From positions 1 through 6,380 of the forward strand of contig JACCXG010000089.1 in NCBI GenBank assembly GCA_013697225.1: a stretch of DNA of 6,380 bases, given 5' to 3'. This document shows, in pieces, positions 6,247 through 6,380 of the stretch (the stretch's first letter is position 1; each line of letters begins with the position of its first letter). A model generated the notes under the pieces. It was not told the DNA's origin. It saw only the letters and a program-made list of their open reading frames with translations, and ran no database searches. The stretch is from Acidobacteriota bacterium (lineage in GTDB: Bacteria > Acidobacteriota > Vicinamibacteria > Vicinamibacterales > 2-12-FULL-66-21). A program made the position numbers and the translations under genes.

Positions 6247-6357
6247 CGGACCTGCCCAAGACCGCGCGGATGAACCAGACTGGGGCGATCGGGCCGCTGC
6301 AACTGCAACACTGCCCCAAGCGGCTCCTACGCGTGCTGTGGCCTGAAGGAGACGATC

Positions 6358-6380
6358 ATGTTACGAGAGCTGCTCATCCT
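6358..6380 (+). CDS. Start of an unidentified gene, cut by the window edge
   Basis: The ATG at 6358 follows an excellent Shine-Dalgarno, AAGGAG (6346-6351), with a 6-base spacer. Only seven full codons are present (MLRELLI) plus two bases. The start resembles many membrane or permease proteins, but nothing can be concluded from so few residues. The start call itself is good because of the ribosome binding site. Confidence 0.6.

Noticed and set aside
1..6380. CRISPR array, tRNA, rRNA or insertion sequence
   Set aside because: No regularly spaced repeats, tRNA-like cloverleaf, rRNA motif, transposase frame or terminal inverted repeats were seen.

Overview
The window is GC-rich bacterial DNA with dense coding and strong G/C preference at third codon positions. 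The protein families point to Acidobacteriota (Vicinamibacterales-like) or a similar soil or sediment lineage: a PDZ/polytopic-membrane/GAF-like Ser/Thr kinase with a Cys cluster before the kinase domain, a kinase relative with an N-terminal Cys ribbon, a TatT-type lipoprotein, and an LplT-Aas type fusion. The taxonomic call is inference from family content only.

Left part (1-2014, minus strand): three coding segments read leftward, apparently as one transcript. First is a TatT-like TRAP-transporter lipoprotein (start 2014) that loses its C-terminus. In another frame it runs into a 44-codon hydrophobic piece that resembles the last segment of a DctM-type TRAP large permease. An LplT-type MFS/Aas fusion protein (start 1320) then runs off the left edge. 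The LplT-Aas gene itself seems to carry two in-frame deletions: one removes about two membrane helices of the MFS part, and one jumps from the start of the PlsC acyltransferase domain into the AMP-binding domain. With the TatT/DctM junction this makes three apparent deletion scars in 2 kb, so this half looks like decaying sequence or a collapsed assembly.

Middle (2015-2249): a divergent intergenic region with a possible extended -10 promoter just in front of the plus-strand operon.

Right part (2250-6119, plus strand): a 951-residue membrane Ser/Thr kinase with all catalytic residues is followed, with a 4-base GTGA overlap, by a 270-residue kinase-like protein. That second protein keeps the glycine loop, VAIK Lys, catalytic-loop Lys/Asn and the metal-binding Asp, but has HGA in place of HRD, so it is probably a pseudokinase. 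A possible small Cys-containing protein follows. The working model is a membrane sensor kinase whose output is tuned or scaffolded by a translationally coupled pseudokinase.

Right end (6120-6380): a short non-coding stretch with a 15-bp palindrome and two hairpins, then a strong Shine-Dalgarno and the first seven codons of another plus-strand gene.
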